Source: Planctomycetaceae bacterium (lineage in GTDB: Bacteria; Planctomycetota; Planctomycetia; Pirellulales; Thermoguttaceae). Taken from it: a stretch of DNA of 9,821 bases. A model generated the notes under the pieces. It had not been told where the DNA came from, searched no databases, and worked only from the letters and a program-made list of their open reading frames with translations. Made by a program: the position numbers and the translations under genes. The DNA is taken from positions 1 to 9,821 of the forward strand of contig JAITST010000483.1 in the NCBI GenBank assembly GCA_031287585.1, written 5' to 3'. This document shows, piece by piece, positions 1 to 7,749 of this stretch (within the stretch, counting starts at the first letter, position 1; every line of letters starts with the position of its first letter).

Positions 1-400
1 TTGCGGTAAAGTTTATTGTTCGATAGAACAGCATACGATTGTAGTAGATTATTTTTGGTGTGTAAAGTGACTCAAAAATTTTTATACCACAAAGCAATTG
101 ATTGTCGGCACGTGACAGCACTGCCGTAAGGAGGCAACAAAACCACAACTGATTGTAACACTTTGTTCAACCCCTTGCGGGGTAAGGATTTGTTGCCGTA
201 ACGTTTATCCTTCGGTATTTTCCGCGTCTTCGTGTGAAAAACTATCCGTGTAGGTTTAATTATTGCTACATTGCAACACAAATAATTTTCAATTATGTTC
301 GATATAACCGCATTCGCTCAATTACTGCCAATCTCCGCATGCTCCTGTAATTTTGCTATTGCATAATCTGCGTTTTTCAGTGTATCATTATTAGTAGATA
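1..400. other. Upstream intergenic region with no clear gene
   Basis: I see no convincing gene here. One frame on the + strand is open from the window edge to a TGA at 68-70 (about 22 codons) and could be the tail of an upstream gene. It has no recognisable motif, and the minus strand is also open over the same short stretch, so I do not call it. A reading frame on the minus strand at 72-281 has low-complexity, repeat-like content and no family resemblance. The region contains a G/C palindrome near 171-183. I found no -35/-10 pair of good quality directly before recO; CATAAT at 362-367 is an isolated -10-like hexamer. Confidence 0.5.
163..192 (-). repeat. G/C palindromic dispersed motif, copy 1
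   Basis: ACCCC and GGGGT arms separated by four bases form a small hairpin at 170-183. Read on the minus strand, the block runs AATCCTTACCCCGC then AAGGGGTTGAACA. This closely matches the + strand sequence at about 9783-9810 (AATCTTTACCCCGT then AGGGGTTAAACA). Two near-matching copies in opposite orientation in noncoding DNA suggest a dispersed intergenic repeat family. The similarity does not clearly extend beyond about 30 bases. Confidence 0.6.
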
Positions 401-1285
401 ATGTTTAACTCCAAACACATATTCGGAGAATTTCCTGTGCAAAATGATGAGGCAGTTGTACTTCGGAGCGTTGAATTTAGCGAATCCAGCAACGTTCTGA
501 CTATATTTACCCGTAATTCCGGTAAGATACACTGTTTAGCGAAAGGGGCTAGGCAGTTGAAAAATCCGTTTGAATCTTCTCTTGACTTGATGGCTCATAT
601 TTTTGTAACATACATTAGTAAAAAGGGTGAACAACTTGATTTGCTCACCGAAGCCAAACTTATCAAGCGGTTTCGTCCACGCGATGAAAACTACGCAGGC
701 GTGTTCGCCGGACTTTACTTTATTGAATTACTTAACGAGTTGACCGCAGACCACGACCCGAACAAACAACTGTTCGACCTCGCAACCGCTACCCTACGCC
801 GGTTCGCTGTCGGAACAAACGTTTGCCGGACTTTGTTGCGTGCGGAATGGAAACTGTTAGAACGTATCGGGCATTTACCGTCGTTAGAACATTGTATCGA
901 GTGTAACAAAACACTTGACCCGCAAACTAACCAACATCGAATCGCGTTCGGTTTAGTTGACGGCGGTGTGTTGTGCAGCAATTGCCGTAGCGGACGTTCA
1001 CAGGTTGTTACCGTGTCAGCAGATGGTTTGCGGACACTGAATACGATGGCAAGCAGCGACCGCAACTTGTGGCGAACACTGCCGATACAAAACGAAACGA
1101 TGTACGAGATTCGCGGACTAACAAACCAATTTATAATGAACCTGACCAGCAAACGGTTGAAGATGTTAAATTACACTTCAACAATTGCGCGTTATGACCG
1201 TCAGGAAGAAATGACGGAACAACCAAAACAGATTAACCAAAGCCAACACAAGGATACGGATGTCCAAAATGCGAAAGAACAATAA
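401..1285 (+). CDS. recO: DNA repair protein RecO
   Basis: RecO is the recombination mediator of the RecFOR pathway. It binds single-stranded DNA and SSB and, with RecR, loads RecA at gaps. The N-terminal OB-fold is recognisable in the DEAVVLRSVEFSESS stretch (residues 16-30), followed by LTIFTRNSGKI and the conserved AKGARQLKNPFE segment at 47-58. A zinc-binding pair of CxxC motifs (C165/C168 and C192/C195) lies in the middle, followed by the helical C-terminal domain. The length of 294 aa is slightly above the usual 240-260, with a polar Gln-rich tail after about residue 265. The start is uncertain. ATG 401 has no Shine-Dalgarno sequence, whereas GTG 437 has GGAG at 425-428 eight bases upstream and would begin the protein just before the conserved domain. 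The 3' end overlaps the next gene by 26 bases, which argues for co-transcription. Confidence 0.93.
   Translation: MFNSKHIFGEFPVQNDEAVVLRSVEFSESSNVLTIFTRNSGKIHCLAKGARQLKNPFESSLDLMAHIFVTYISKKGEQLDLLTEAKLIKRFRPRDENYAGVFAGLYFIELLNELTADHDPNKQLFDLATATLRRFAVGTNVCRTLLRAEWKLLERIGHLPSLEHCIECNKTLDPQTNQHRIAFGLVDGGVLCSNCRSGRSQVVTVSADGLRTLNTMASSDRNLWRTLPIQNETMYEIRGLTNQFIMNLTSKRLKMLNYTSTIARYDRQEEMTEQPKQINQSQHKDTDVQNAKEQ
425..428 (+). promoter_or_regulatory. Possible ribosome binding site for recO GTG start
   Basis: GGAG lies eight bases before the in-frame GTG at 437. That start would give a 283-codon frame including the stop (282 aa) and leaves only three residues before the conserved DEAVVLRS motif. The upstream ATG at 401 has no purine-rich site in front of it. 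This favours 437 on sequence grounds, but the ATG cannot be excluded. Confidence 0.4.
1250..1254 (+). promoter_or_regulatory. Ribosome binding site of the BamD-like gene
   Basis: AAGGA sits inside the end of recO, five bases before ATG 1260 and fourteen before the alternative ATG 1269. The spacing favours 1260 as the start and implies translation coupled to recO. Confidence 0.5.
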
Positions 1286-3302
1286 TTATTGTAACGATGT
1301 TATCACTAAACTCGTTCTAACTTTATCGGTTATCGTTTTGATGTTTCAAAGCGGTTGCCAAAAGTGGGTACAGCCGAGTCATAACAAAGTCGGTTGGTTG
1401 ACACCGCCTGCGAAACGGCAGATGTGGCAAGTCGCGTCGGACGATGTTACCAAGAGTAATGTCGTTCGCGGACAAACGAATCCGCCCGCGAATCCGTTCG
1501 CGATTGCACGTCCGGTGGAACAACAGACAAACGCAACCCTTCCCGCTGACGAACCGTATCCTGTTGTTCAGCAGCCAGTCGCGGCACCGCAAGTACAAGT
1601 TGCTTCGCCAACATTATCGCAACCGTTGCCGTCATCGTATCCCATTGTTCAGCCGCTTCAACCATCGTCACCGCTCTCTGCTATTCCCGTTACAGTTCAG
1701 CCGCCCGTTGCGTCGCGGTATCAACCGCCAATCGCGAATCAACCGCTTGTCAATCAGCAACCGCCGAATCAACCGTTTCCCGTACAGCAAATTCCCGCAC
1801 AACCGCCCGTTGCCGCGTCGTCAGAACCGAAATCAATTTGGGATACGGTAACACCGGAGCAGATGGAAGAGTTCTCGCCGAATTTTTTACCGGGTCACTT
1901 CGCGCAGCCCGAAGCACAAAAAAAACCGGACGGCATCTCGCTTGAAGAAGCGAAGCGGCTCGAAGACCTCGCAGTCGAGAAGGAACGAATGTTAGAAGCG
2001 GCTCGTGAGAAACAGTTGTCATCAGTGCCGAAGTATTTGCAGCCCTTACCGCACTACGCGGGCGTGCTTGAAGAACGTACAAGAGAAACGAAAGGTCGTG
2101 ACGAACTCGATATTATTCAGGCATCGCATCGTGAACAAGCGGGAGTGTTGGTAGCGTCGCGCGCAACGACTGCCGACGGCAAACCGCTCAATAACAATTA
2201 TGTGGTTGACCCCGCCGACTTGTTCGACTGGGAGAAAGCAGCCCCGAAAGGATTTGACTGGGACGCGCTAGACCCCGCGAAGTTGGTAACAAGGATTCGT
2301 GACTGGGCAGGTTTCGGACCGGACGAAGACAAGGCGTTGGCGTTGATGAAGGAAGGTTACGCGATTCTCAACAGCGACCACGACCTCAAAGACAAGACAA
2401 AAAATTTGCGAGCGGCGAAGAAGTTCGAACAGGCGGCGAAGCGTTGGCCTAATTCAGTTATCGAGGAAGACGCATTGTATCTGATGGGCGAGTGCTACTA
2501 CTTCTCGGATTACTACCCGAAGGCGATGACGTGTTATCAAAAACTCGTTATAAACTATCACCACTCCAAACACCTTGATACGTCTGTTCGACGCTTGTTC
2601 GCGATTGGGCGTTATTGGGAAGGGATGTCGCGGAAGGCGGGCGGATTGACGGTCAACTTCACGGACAAGTCGTTACCGGCAAACAGTTACTTTGCAAATT
2701 CAAAACGCGCCTATGAAACGATTTTCCTTCACGACACCAACGGACCGGTTTCAGATGACGCGGTAATGGCGTTGGCAACAGCGTGTATGGTTCGCGGACA
2801 GCGCCCGGGTGATGCGGCGTATGATGACGCGGCTCATTACTTCGCGTTTCTCCGTGAACATTATCCGAACAGTAAACACGCGGTTCGGGCGAGAGAGTTG
2901 GAATTGTATTCGTTAGCGAACACGTATCACGGAACTGGTTACAATACGAAATCGTTAGACATTGTTACCAATCTCGCAGACCAGACATTGGTACAACACT
3001 CGCAGGAGTTGACATCGGAAGACAAAACGGAAATCGTGCAGTTGAAGGAATCAGCGATGGAGAAACAAGCGGAGAGCAAGTACGAAACGGCACGTTTTTA
3101 TCAAAAACGCCGTGAGTACGGCGCGGCAAGAAGGTACTACAACGAAATCATCGAAAAATACCCGCAATCAACGCAAGCGGAGAACTCACAAAAACAGTTA
3201 GAAAGTATAGCAGACAAACCAGATAATCCGGGAAGGTTCGACTGGTTTACTGACTTGGTAAATTCGTCAAACAAGAATAGTAATAAAAAAGAAGAGAAAT
3301 AG
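1260..3302 (+). CDS. BamD-like TPR outer-membrane lipoprotein
   Basis: This is probably an outer-membrane-assembly TPR lipoprotein of the BamD/YfiO type. BamD partners BamA in inserting beta-barrel proteins; that role here is inferred from fold and context. A basic N-terminus is followed by a hydrophobic stretch at about 17-30 and a lipobox-like end, FQSGC, with Cys33 as the candidate lipidated residue. The -3 Gln is not canonical. Residues 75-190 are extremely Pro/Gln-rich and probably unfolded. A charged helical segment follows (about 225-255). TPR-like helices are seen at about 384-437 (for example YLMGECYYFSDYYPKAMTCY), 520-540 and 605-650 (FYQKRREYGAARRYYNEII). At 680 aa it is far longer than classical BamD (about 245 aa) because of the linker and inserts. 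The C-terminus is Asn/Lys-rich. It overlaps recO by 26 bases and precedes lptE, a second outer-membrane assembly gene, which supports the assignment. Confidence 0.8.
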   Translation: MSKMRKNNNYCNDVITKLVLTLSVIVLMFQSGCQKWVQPSHNKVGWLTPPAKRQMWQVASDDVTKSNVVRGQTNPPANPFAIARPVEQQTNATLPADEPYPVVQQPVAAPQVQVASPTLSQPLPSSYPIVQPLQPSSPLSAIPVTVQPPVASRYQPPIANQPLVNQQPPNQPFPVQQIPAQPPVAASSEPKSIWDTVTPEQMEEFSPNFLPGHFAQPEAQKKPDGISLEEAKRLEDLAVEKERMLEAAREKQLSSVPKYLQPLPHYAGVLEERTRETKGRDELDIIQASHREQAGVLVASRATTADGKPLNNNYVVDPADLFDWEKAAPKGFDWDALDPAKLVTRIRDWAGFGPDEDKALALMKEGYAILNSDHDLKDKTKNLRAAKKFEQAAKRWPNSVIEEDALYLMGECYYFSDYYPKAMTCYQKLVINYHHSKHLDTSVRRLFAIGRYWEGMSRKAGGLTVNFTDKSLPANSYFANSKRAYETIFLHDTNGPVSDDAVMALATACMVRGQRPGDAAYDDAAHYFAFLREHYPNSKHAVRARELELYSLANTYHGTGYNTKSLDIVTNLADQTLVQHSQELTSEDKTEIVQLKESAMEKQAESKYETARFYQKRREYGAARRYYNEIIEKYPQSTQAENSQKQLESIADKPDNPGRFDWFTDLVNSSNKNSNKKEEK

Positions 3303-3304
3303 GG

Positions 3305-3318
3305 AATTTTAGATTTTA
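3305..3318 (+). repeat. Solitary arm of the ATTTTAG heptamer element
   Basis: AATTTTAGATTTTA occurs three bases after the stop codon of the BamD-like gene. It matches the left arms of the longer elements at 3880 and 7665 but has no complementary right arm in the 35-base gap before lptE. Confidence 0.5.
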
Positions 3319-3337
3319 CATTAAATATAATTACACT

Positions 3338-3865
3338 ATGCAACGTAACCTCACATTCCTAATCCTCGCCCTCATCTTGTTGGCTGCCATTGGTTGCCGC
3401 GGGTATCGTGTTGGTGCGCCGTCGTTGTATAGTCAGGATATTGAGACAGTTTACGTTCCGATATTCAAGTCGGACAGTTTCCGACAGGGGATTGCGGAAC
3501 GTTTAACGGAAGCGGTTGTAAAACGTATTGAGATGAAAACGAGTTACAAAGTTGTCTCACGTCCGAACGCGGATAGTACACTAACCGGTGAATTGATCAG
3601 TGAGAACTCCGCGGTTTTTTTAAGTAACCGTGAAGGTGACCCGCGTGAAAAGATTTACAGTTTCGCGGTAAAAATTCAGTGGGTTGACCGTCGTCAGAAC
3701 AAACTGCGTGAGTTCGATTCGATAACATGGAACGATGCCAGTGCGGAAATCGGAACAGAAACAGTAGCGATACCCGAATTTGGACATTCACAAGCAACAG
3801 TAGAACAAACAGCAATAGACCGAATCGCCGACCGGATAGTCGGAATGATGGAAATGCCGTGGTAA
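3338..3865 (+). CDS. lptE: LPS-assembly lipoprotein LptE
   Basis: LptE is the outer-membrane lipoprotein that plugs and assembles the LptD barrel, which delivers lipopolysaccharide to the cell surface. The 175-aa product has a short signal peptide with a hydrophobic core at residues 5-18 and a lipobox ending AAIGC, with Cys20 the predicted lipidation site. The mature part begins with the GYRVGAPSLY segment, then IETVYVPIFKSDSFRQGI and LTEAVVKRIE (about 36-65). This is the pattern of the short planctomycete LptE family: a beta strand, an amphipathic helix, then strands carrying the TLTGEL and EKIYSFAVKIQW stretches. No Shine-Dalgarno is visible before ATG 3338. The gene lies 35 bases after the BamD-like gene, consistent with one envelope-assembly unit. 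No lptD is present in the window. Confidence 0.88.
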   Translation: MQRNLTFLILALILLAAIGCRGYRVGAPSLYSQDIETVYVPIFKSDSFRQGIAERLTEAVVKRIEMKTSYKVVSRPNADSTLTGELISENSAVFLSNREGDPREKIYSFAVKIQWVDRRQNKLREFDSITWNDASAEIGTETVAIPEFGHSQATVEQTAIDRIADRIVGMMEMPW

Positions 3866-3879
3866 GGGTAGAGTGGTAG

Positions 3880-3971
3880 AATTTTAGATTTTAGATTTAT
3901 GATTTTAGATTTTTTTGTTTCAATACATAAAATCTAAAATCTAAATTCTAAATTCTAAATTCATAAATCTC
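3880..3971. repeat. Heptamer-iterated palindromic element between lptE and the TPR gene
   Basis: The left arm consists of period-7 units starting at 3881, 3888, 3895, 3902 and 3909 (ATTTTAG, ATTTTAG, ATTTATG, ATTTTAG, ATTTTTT). The right arm carries the complementary units at 3934, 3941, 3948, 3955 and 3962 (CTAAAAT, then CTAAATT three times, then CATAAAT). The arms can pair over roughly 35 bases with a few mismatches around a loop near 3916-3926. Transcribed, this would be a long A/U hairpin. It could act as an attenuator, terminator or mRNA stabiliser, or be a mobile or expandable repeat with no role. There is no G/C stem with a U-tract, so it is not a standard terminator. Confidence 0.85.
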
Positions 3972-4011
3972 TATACCAACACCATTCACTTTTTACACTA
4001 ACCATACGCCA

Positions 4012-7000
4012 ATGCCTCGCCCAACCGACGAAGATGAAGAATTACAGGAGGGTGAAAGTAAGTCATTACGGGAACGTTTTGAAGCGTTAGTAGAACTTGC
4101 TCAGTCTTGGGTTGCGCCTCGTCGTATGATGACTTTGATTGTGTCGATTGTGTTGTTGGTGTTGGGAGTTGTCATAGCGATTGGCGTTATTTGGCAAATC
4201 AGAAATATACGCAACCGCCCGACTCTCGAAGACGCGGTAATATCACTTGATTACGGTGCGTTCGCGCAAGCACGCTCGCGGGCGGAGGTCGTTTTGATGT
4301 ACGCTGGAACAAACGACAATACAACACGCGGCGGTGCGCTTTACGTGATGGGTGTCGCGAGTTGTTTGTTGACTGACCTATACGACTTCGAGGATAAACG
4401 TTCAAACTATCTCGCCGCCGTAAACTATTTGCAACAGAGCCGCGAACTCGGTTTTTACAGCGGACGGCAAGCGGAAGGTTACTTCTATCTCGGTAAATCG
4501 CTGTTCATGGCAGGCGATATGGATAGGTGCCGTGAACCGTTGTTGATGGCGTTAGAATACAACGCGGACGATCAAAAATCGTCGATGTGGTATCTCGCCA
4601 ACGCATACTTTTACGCAACACAACCCGATTACGACGAGGCGTTACGATACGTTTCGTTGTTCCGTCAGTGGCCTAGTACGACACGTGAGGAAGCGTTTGA
4701 GGGCGACTTGCTCGAATCGTTGATACTACTCGAAAAGGGCGACATAATAAGTTCGGAAAATATCTTCGCGACCGTACCTGATATGGAGAAGATGGCGGTG
4801 GTACAACGTTATATCACGGCGAGAATGGCGATGCTTAAAGCACACCGGCTTGCCGAACAAGCAAACGCACTCGAACGTTTGCCCGACCCGACCGAATACT
4901 TTTTACAACTTGAACGTCAGAACCGTGAAGAAAATTTAACGGGACACCGTTCACTGGAAACGGTTCCGCAACTGATGCCGTCGAGCGATTTGTCGCAGCC
5001 AATTGACGCGGAACCGTCGCAACCGTCAACCGAACCAATCCAAATCGAAGAACAAGAAACGCCGTCACCACAGTTACCGAATTTGCCGTTACCGCGTAAT
5101 TCACGTTCTTCATCGGACATCGCAACACCCGCGATACAAGGCGTTGCGTGGTACGAAACTGGTGAAAAACAACCGGAAACTGTTCGCCGTTTGAACTGGT
5201 ATCAACGCCGTTCGTTAGAAACAGATCAACTACATAGCAGAGATGCTGCGGCTCGCGTCTCCGCTGTGCAATCGCAGACATCAGACGCGAAAAATCGTCT
5301 CTCTGCCGTACAGCCGCAACCGCTGTACGCGCAAGAAGCCGTACCGGAAGGAACTGCCGACGAAATCGAAATCGTTCCCGGCGAACCCGCGAAGAATCCG
5401 GAACCGAAATCCGAACCGAAACCGAAACCGCCCAAATCAGCAACACCCGAAGACGACAAGATAAACGAGAAGATAACACAACTACGTGCGGATGCGCTCG
5501 CTGGTTTTATCGAAGCGATTGACTTGTTTCACGAGGCGATAGAAAACGATATGCCGCCGTATCGTTGGTCGCGGCAGTCTGATTTATTGATTGGTGTTTG
5601 TTACGAGGAGTTGAGTACGTTACGTCAGGGTGAAGACCTCGCGATGGCGAAACGGTTGTACGAAGGTGTCACAACTGGTTATCCGACGAGTTCGGAAGCG
5701 GTCGCGGCGGAGTTTTTGTTGGCGGAGATACAACGCCGTCAAGGTTATCTCGACGTAGCGATGACTGGTTACCGCGCCGCGTTTGACCGGCTCAAACGTA
5801 ACCCCGCGTACTCGAATAATCACTTGACGAAGACAATGATGTGTGACCGGGCAAGTACGGTGTTTGAAGAATGGATTCGTACCGAACGTTTTGAACGCGC
5901 GTTTCAGTTACTCGATATGTTACGACCGGTGATGCCGCCGCAGACGACGTACAGGATGGGTGCGGTTTCGTTGAATCATTGGGGAAACGTTTTACGTCAA
6001 CGCGCGGAGCGAGTTTTCTTTGAAGAACGTAAAGACCTGATGAGTCAGGCGGAACAGAAATATAAACTCGCCGGTCACTGGTTTGCCGAACTCGCGCGTT
6101 GCCGGTTTACCGAAAGCGATTACGCGGAATGTCTGTGGAATTCGGCGGAGAATTATCGTGCGGGACACGATTATCGAAAATCGGTATTGATGTTTCAACG
6201 TTATCTCGCGATGAACTTTGACCAGCGGCGGAGTGAGGCGTACTTTTTGATGGGCGAAATGTATTACGAGTTGGATTATCTCGACGATGCGTTGCGGGTA
6301 CTGAAACGTTGTATCGAGGATTATCCGCGAAGCCGCTACGTTCCGTGGTCACGGCTGTTGTTGAGTAAAGTTTATCGTGAGAAGAAGGAATGGGACGACG
6401 CGATTGCGATGTTGAATCAGAATTTAAGCGGTGAGTTTACGCCGAATAGTAATATATTTCGCGATTCTGAATTTGCGCTTGGTAACTTGTATTTTCATCG
6501 CGGTAACTACGAACAGGCGGCGATGGCGTTAGAGTACGCGACTCAACAACATCCGAACGCACCGCAGTCGGCGGAGGCGAACTACTTGATTTCACGTTCG
6601 TATATCGAACTGGCGGTAGCAGCCGACAAGTTAGCCGCGGCTGCGCAACTAGCACGTGTAAAAGCAGTAGAAGCGGAACGGGCAATGGCGGCGAGAATGT
6701 CGGCGTTAGAACATTACCGCCAGTGCGAAGCGAATTTGCGTCAACGTCAGGATTCGATTTCGTTGACCGACTCAGAAGCATTGATGTTACGTAACGCGAT
6801 ATTCGGTATCGGCGCGGAGTCGATGAACGTAAAACGTTACGAAGACGCGATAACGGCATATGAATTGGCGGCAGCCGAATATCAGGAAACGCCGGGTGCG
6901 TTGTTCGCGTTATCGCAGGCGGCGTTGTCATATCAGGCACTTGGTGACGATGCGGCAGCGTTGAGTGTTATCAACCGTGCAAAAATTTTGTACGAAATTT

Positions 7001-7116
7001 TGAAAAAGACAAATGCGTTCGCAAACGAGTCAAAGTTCACACCAGAACAATGGCAACAAATACTGGAATCGTTTGAAACAATGGCAAAACGCCGCAATTC
7101 AAACCCAACGTTATAA
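4012..7116 (+). CDS. Large single-pass membrane TPR protein
   Basis: No exact functional name can be given. The 1034-aa protein has an acidic cytoplasmic N-terminus and one transmembrane helix at about 40-61 (rich in Ile, Val and Leu). RRM before the helix suggests that the N-terminus is inside and the rest periplasmic. A first TPR-like block spans about 75-285 (for example GYFYLGKSLFMAGDMDRC and SMWYLANAYFYATQPDYDEA). Residues 320-480 form a disordered Pro/Glu/Ser-rich linker with an EPK/PKP-rich run at 464-475. A second, longer TPR block covers about 490-990, with clear units such as AYFLMGEMYYELDYLDDALR and FALGNLYFHRGNYEQAAMAL. No enzymatic motif was seen. Placement between lptE and flagellar genes suggests an envelope scaffold. 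The start ATG 4012 has no Shine-Dalgarno, but the transmembrane helix lies well inside the frame. Confidence 0.88.
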   Translation: MPRPTDEDEELQEGESKSLRERFEALVELAQSWVAPRRMMTLIVSIVLLVLGVVIAIGVIWQIRNIRNRPTLEDAVISLDYGAFAQARSRAEVVLMYAGTNDNTTRGGALYVMGVASCLLTDLYDFEDKRSNYLAAVNYLQQSRELGFYSGRQAEGYFYLGKSLFMAGDMDRCREPLLMALEYNADDQKSSMWYLANAYFYATQPDYDEALRYVSLFRQWPSTTREEAFEGDLLESLILLEKGDIISSENIFATVPDMEKMAVVQRYITARMAMLKAHRLAEQANALERLPDPTEYFLQLERQNREENLTGHRSLETVPQLMPSSDLSQPIDAEPSQPSTEPIQIEEQETPSPQLPNLPLPRNSRSSSDIATPAIQGVAWYETGEKQPETVRRLNWYQRRSLETDQLHSRDAAARVSAVQSQTSDAKNRLSAVQPQPLYAQEAVPEGTADEIEIVPGEPAKNPEPKSEPKPKPPKSATPEDDKINEKITQLRADALAGFIEAIDLFHEAIENDMPPYRWSRQSDLLIGVCYEELSTLRQGEDLAMAKRLYEGVTTGYPTSSEAVAAEFLLAEIQRRQGYLDVAMTGYRAAFDRLKRNPAYSNNHLTKTMMCDRASTVFEEWIRTERFERAFQLLDMLRPVMPPQTTYRMGAVSLNHWGNVLRQRAERVFFEERKDLMSQAEQKYKLAGHWFAELARCRFTESDYAECLWNSAENYRAGHDYRKSVLMFQRYLAMNFDQRRSEAYFLMGEMYYELDYLDDALRVLKRCIEDYPRSRYVPWSRLLLSKVYREKKEWDDAIAMLNQNLSGEFTPNSNIFRDSEFALGNLYFHRGNYEQAAMALEYATQQHPNAPQSAEANYLISRSYIELAVAADKLAAAAQLARVKAVEAERAMAARMSALEHYRQCEANLRQRQDSISLTDSEALMLRNAIFGIGAESMNVKRYEDAITAYELAAAEYQETPGALFALSQAALSYQALGDDAAALSVINRAKILYEILKKTNAFANESKFTPEQWQQILESFETMAKRRNSNPTL

Positions 7117-7127
7117 AGGTACCCCGA

Positions 7128-7676
7128 ATGTCAGCATCAAAACAAAGACCTACTTTGGCAGGCAGCAACGCAGATTCGTTACGTGTAGCGTCCCAACCTG
7201 CACCAACAACGGTAGCCCACACCAAACAGTTCGCAAAACTTTGGTCAGAGAAGTTGAACCTCTTACAACGAATGTTAAATATCGCTGACCAAGAATTTGA
7301 TTTCGTACAACGGCGTAATTTTGATAACCTTACTGAATATCTTGAGATGCTCGGTGTACATCAAAAATTGTTTACGATACTCGGTGATATTGACAGTTCG
7401 TTAGAAAAATTCAAGACGGACGACATTGAGAAACGGGTTTGGGAAAGTCAGGAAGCAAAAGATGCGTGTGAGAGGACGATAAAGCAGTGTGACGAGTTGT
7501 GCAGAAAAATGTATAAATACTACGTAGATAGTGAATCAATTATGGTAGAACAAAAACAAAACCAGAAAGAAAAAATCAAGCATCTGGGTTCTGCCAAAGC
7601 ATCCAATGAATATACACGTCAATCAAAAAATGAAGGAAACGAAAAACGAAAAACGAGCATTAATATTTTAGATTGA
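7128..7676 (+). CDS. flgN: FlgN-like flagellar export chaperone
   Basis: FlgN-type chaperones bind hook-filament junction proteins in the cytoplasm and deliver them to the flagellar export apparatus. The 182-aa protein has a polar N-terminus (1-33) and then long amphipathic helices. LLQRMLNIADQEFDFVQRRN followed by FDNLTEYLEML and HQKLF (45-82) matches the usual FlgN layout of a helix, a short acidic turn and a helix. A second helical pair spans about 101-155 after a KRVWESQEAKDAC segment. The assignment rests on this pattern, the size and the position immediately before flgB; sequence conservation in the family is low. Start ATG 7128 has AAGG at 7116-7119, eight bases upstream, overlapping the previous stop codon. 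The last 14 or so residues are encoded by simple repeats (GAAAAAC heptamers, then the ATTTTAG element), and the stop codon lies inside the repeat, so the native C-terminus may have been replaced. Confidence 0.7.
   Translation: MSASKQRPTLAGSNADSLRVASQPAPTTVAHTKQFAKLWSEKLNLLQRMLNIADQEFDFVQRRNFDNLTEYLEMLGVHQKLFTILGDIDSSLEKFKTDDIEKRVWESQEAKDACERTIKQCDELCRKMYKYYVDSESIMVEQKQNQKEKIKHLGSAKASNEYTRQSKNEGNEKRKTSINILD
7634..7657 (+). repeat. GAAAAAC heptamer tandem repeat inside the FlgN-like gene
   Basis: GAAAAAC occurs twice in tandem at 7641 and 7648, preceded by a degenerate unit (AGGAAAC) at 7634 and followed by GAG. The period is seven bases, the same as the adjacent ATTTTAG array. It encodes the Lys/Arg-rich end of the protein (NEKRKTS). 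Confidence 0.5.
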
Positions 7677-7741
7677 TGATTTTAGATTTTGGATTTTGTA
7701 ACAATCTAAAATCTAAATCTTAAATCCAAACCTAAAATCGA
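7665..7741. repeat. Heptamer-iterated palindromic element between flgN and flgB
   Basis: The left arm has period-7 units at 7665, 7672, 7679, 7686 and 7693 (ATTTTAG, ATTGATG, ATTTTAG, ATTTTGG, ATTTTGT). The right arm has complementary units at 7706, 7713 and 7720 and again at 7732 (CTAAAAT, CTAAATC, TTAAATC, CTAAAAT). The arms pair imperfectly around a loop near 7699-7703. The TGA of the FlgN-like gene (7674-7676) is part of the left arm, and flgB begins nine bases after the right arm. It belongs to the same family as the element at 3880-3971. Confidence 0.85.
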
Positions 7742-7749
7742 AAATAAAA

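Noticed and set aside
72..281. 69-codon frame on the minus strand upstream of recO
   Set aside because: It overlaps the G/C palindromic repeat, has no recognisable domain and no ribosome binding site; it is probably translated noncoding DNA.
715..1152. Long antisense frame within recO
   Set aside because: It lies wholly inside a well-supported recO with conserved motifs, and its product is basic and featureless.
3880..3971. CRISPR array or standard intrinsic terminator
   Set aside because: Units are seven bases with no spacers, so it is not CRISPR. The stem is almost entirely A/T and lacks the G/C stem plus T-tract of a normal terminator.
4835..5479. 214-codon antisense frame in the large TPR gene
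   Set aside because: It is opposite the Pro/Glu-rich linker, where biased codons keep the other frames open. The product is an Arg/Val/Ser-rich string with no domain.
6437..6940. 167-codon antisense frame in the TPR gene
   Set aside because: It shadows clear TPR units on the + strand and has low-complexity content.
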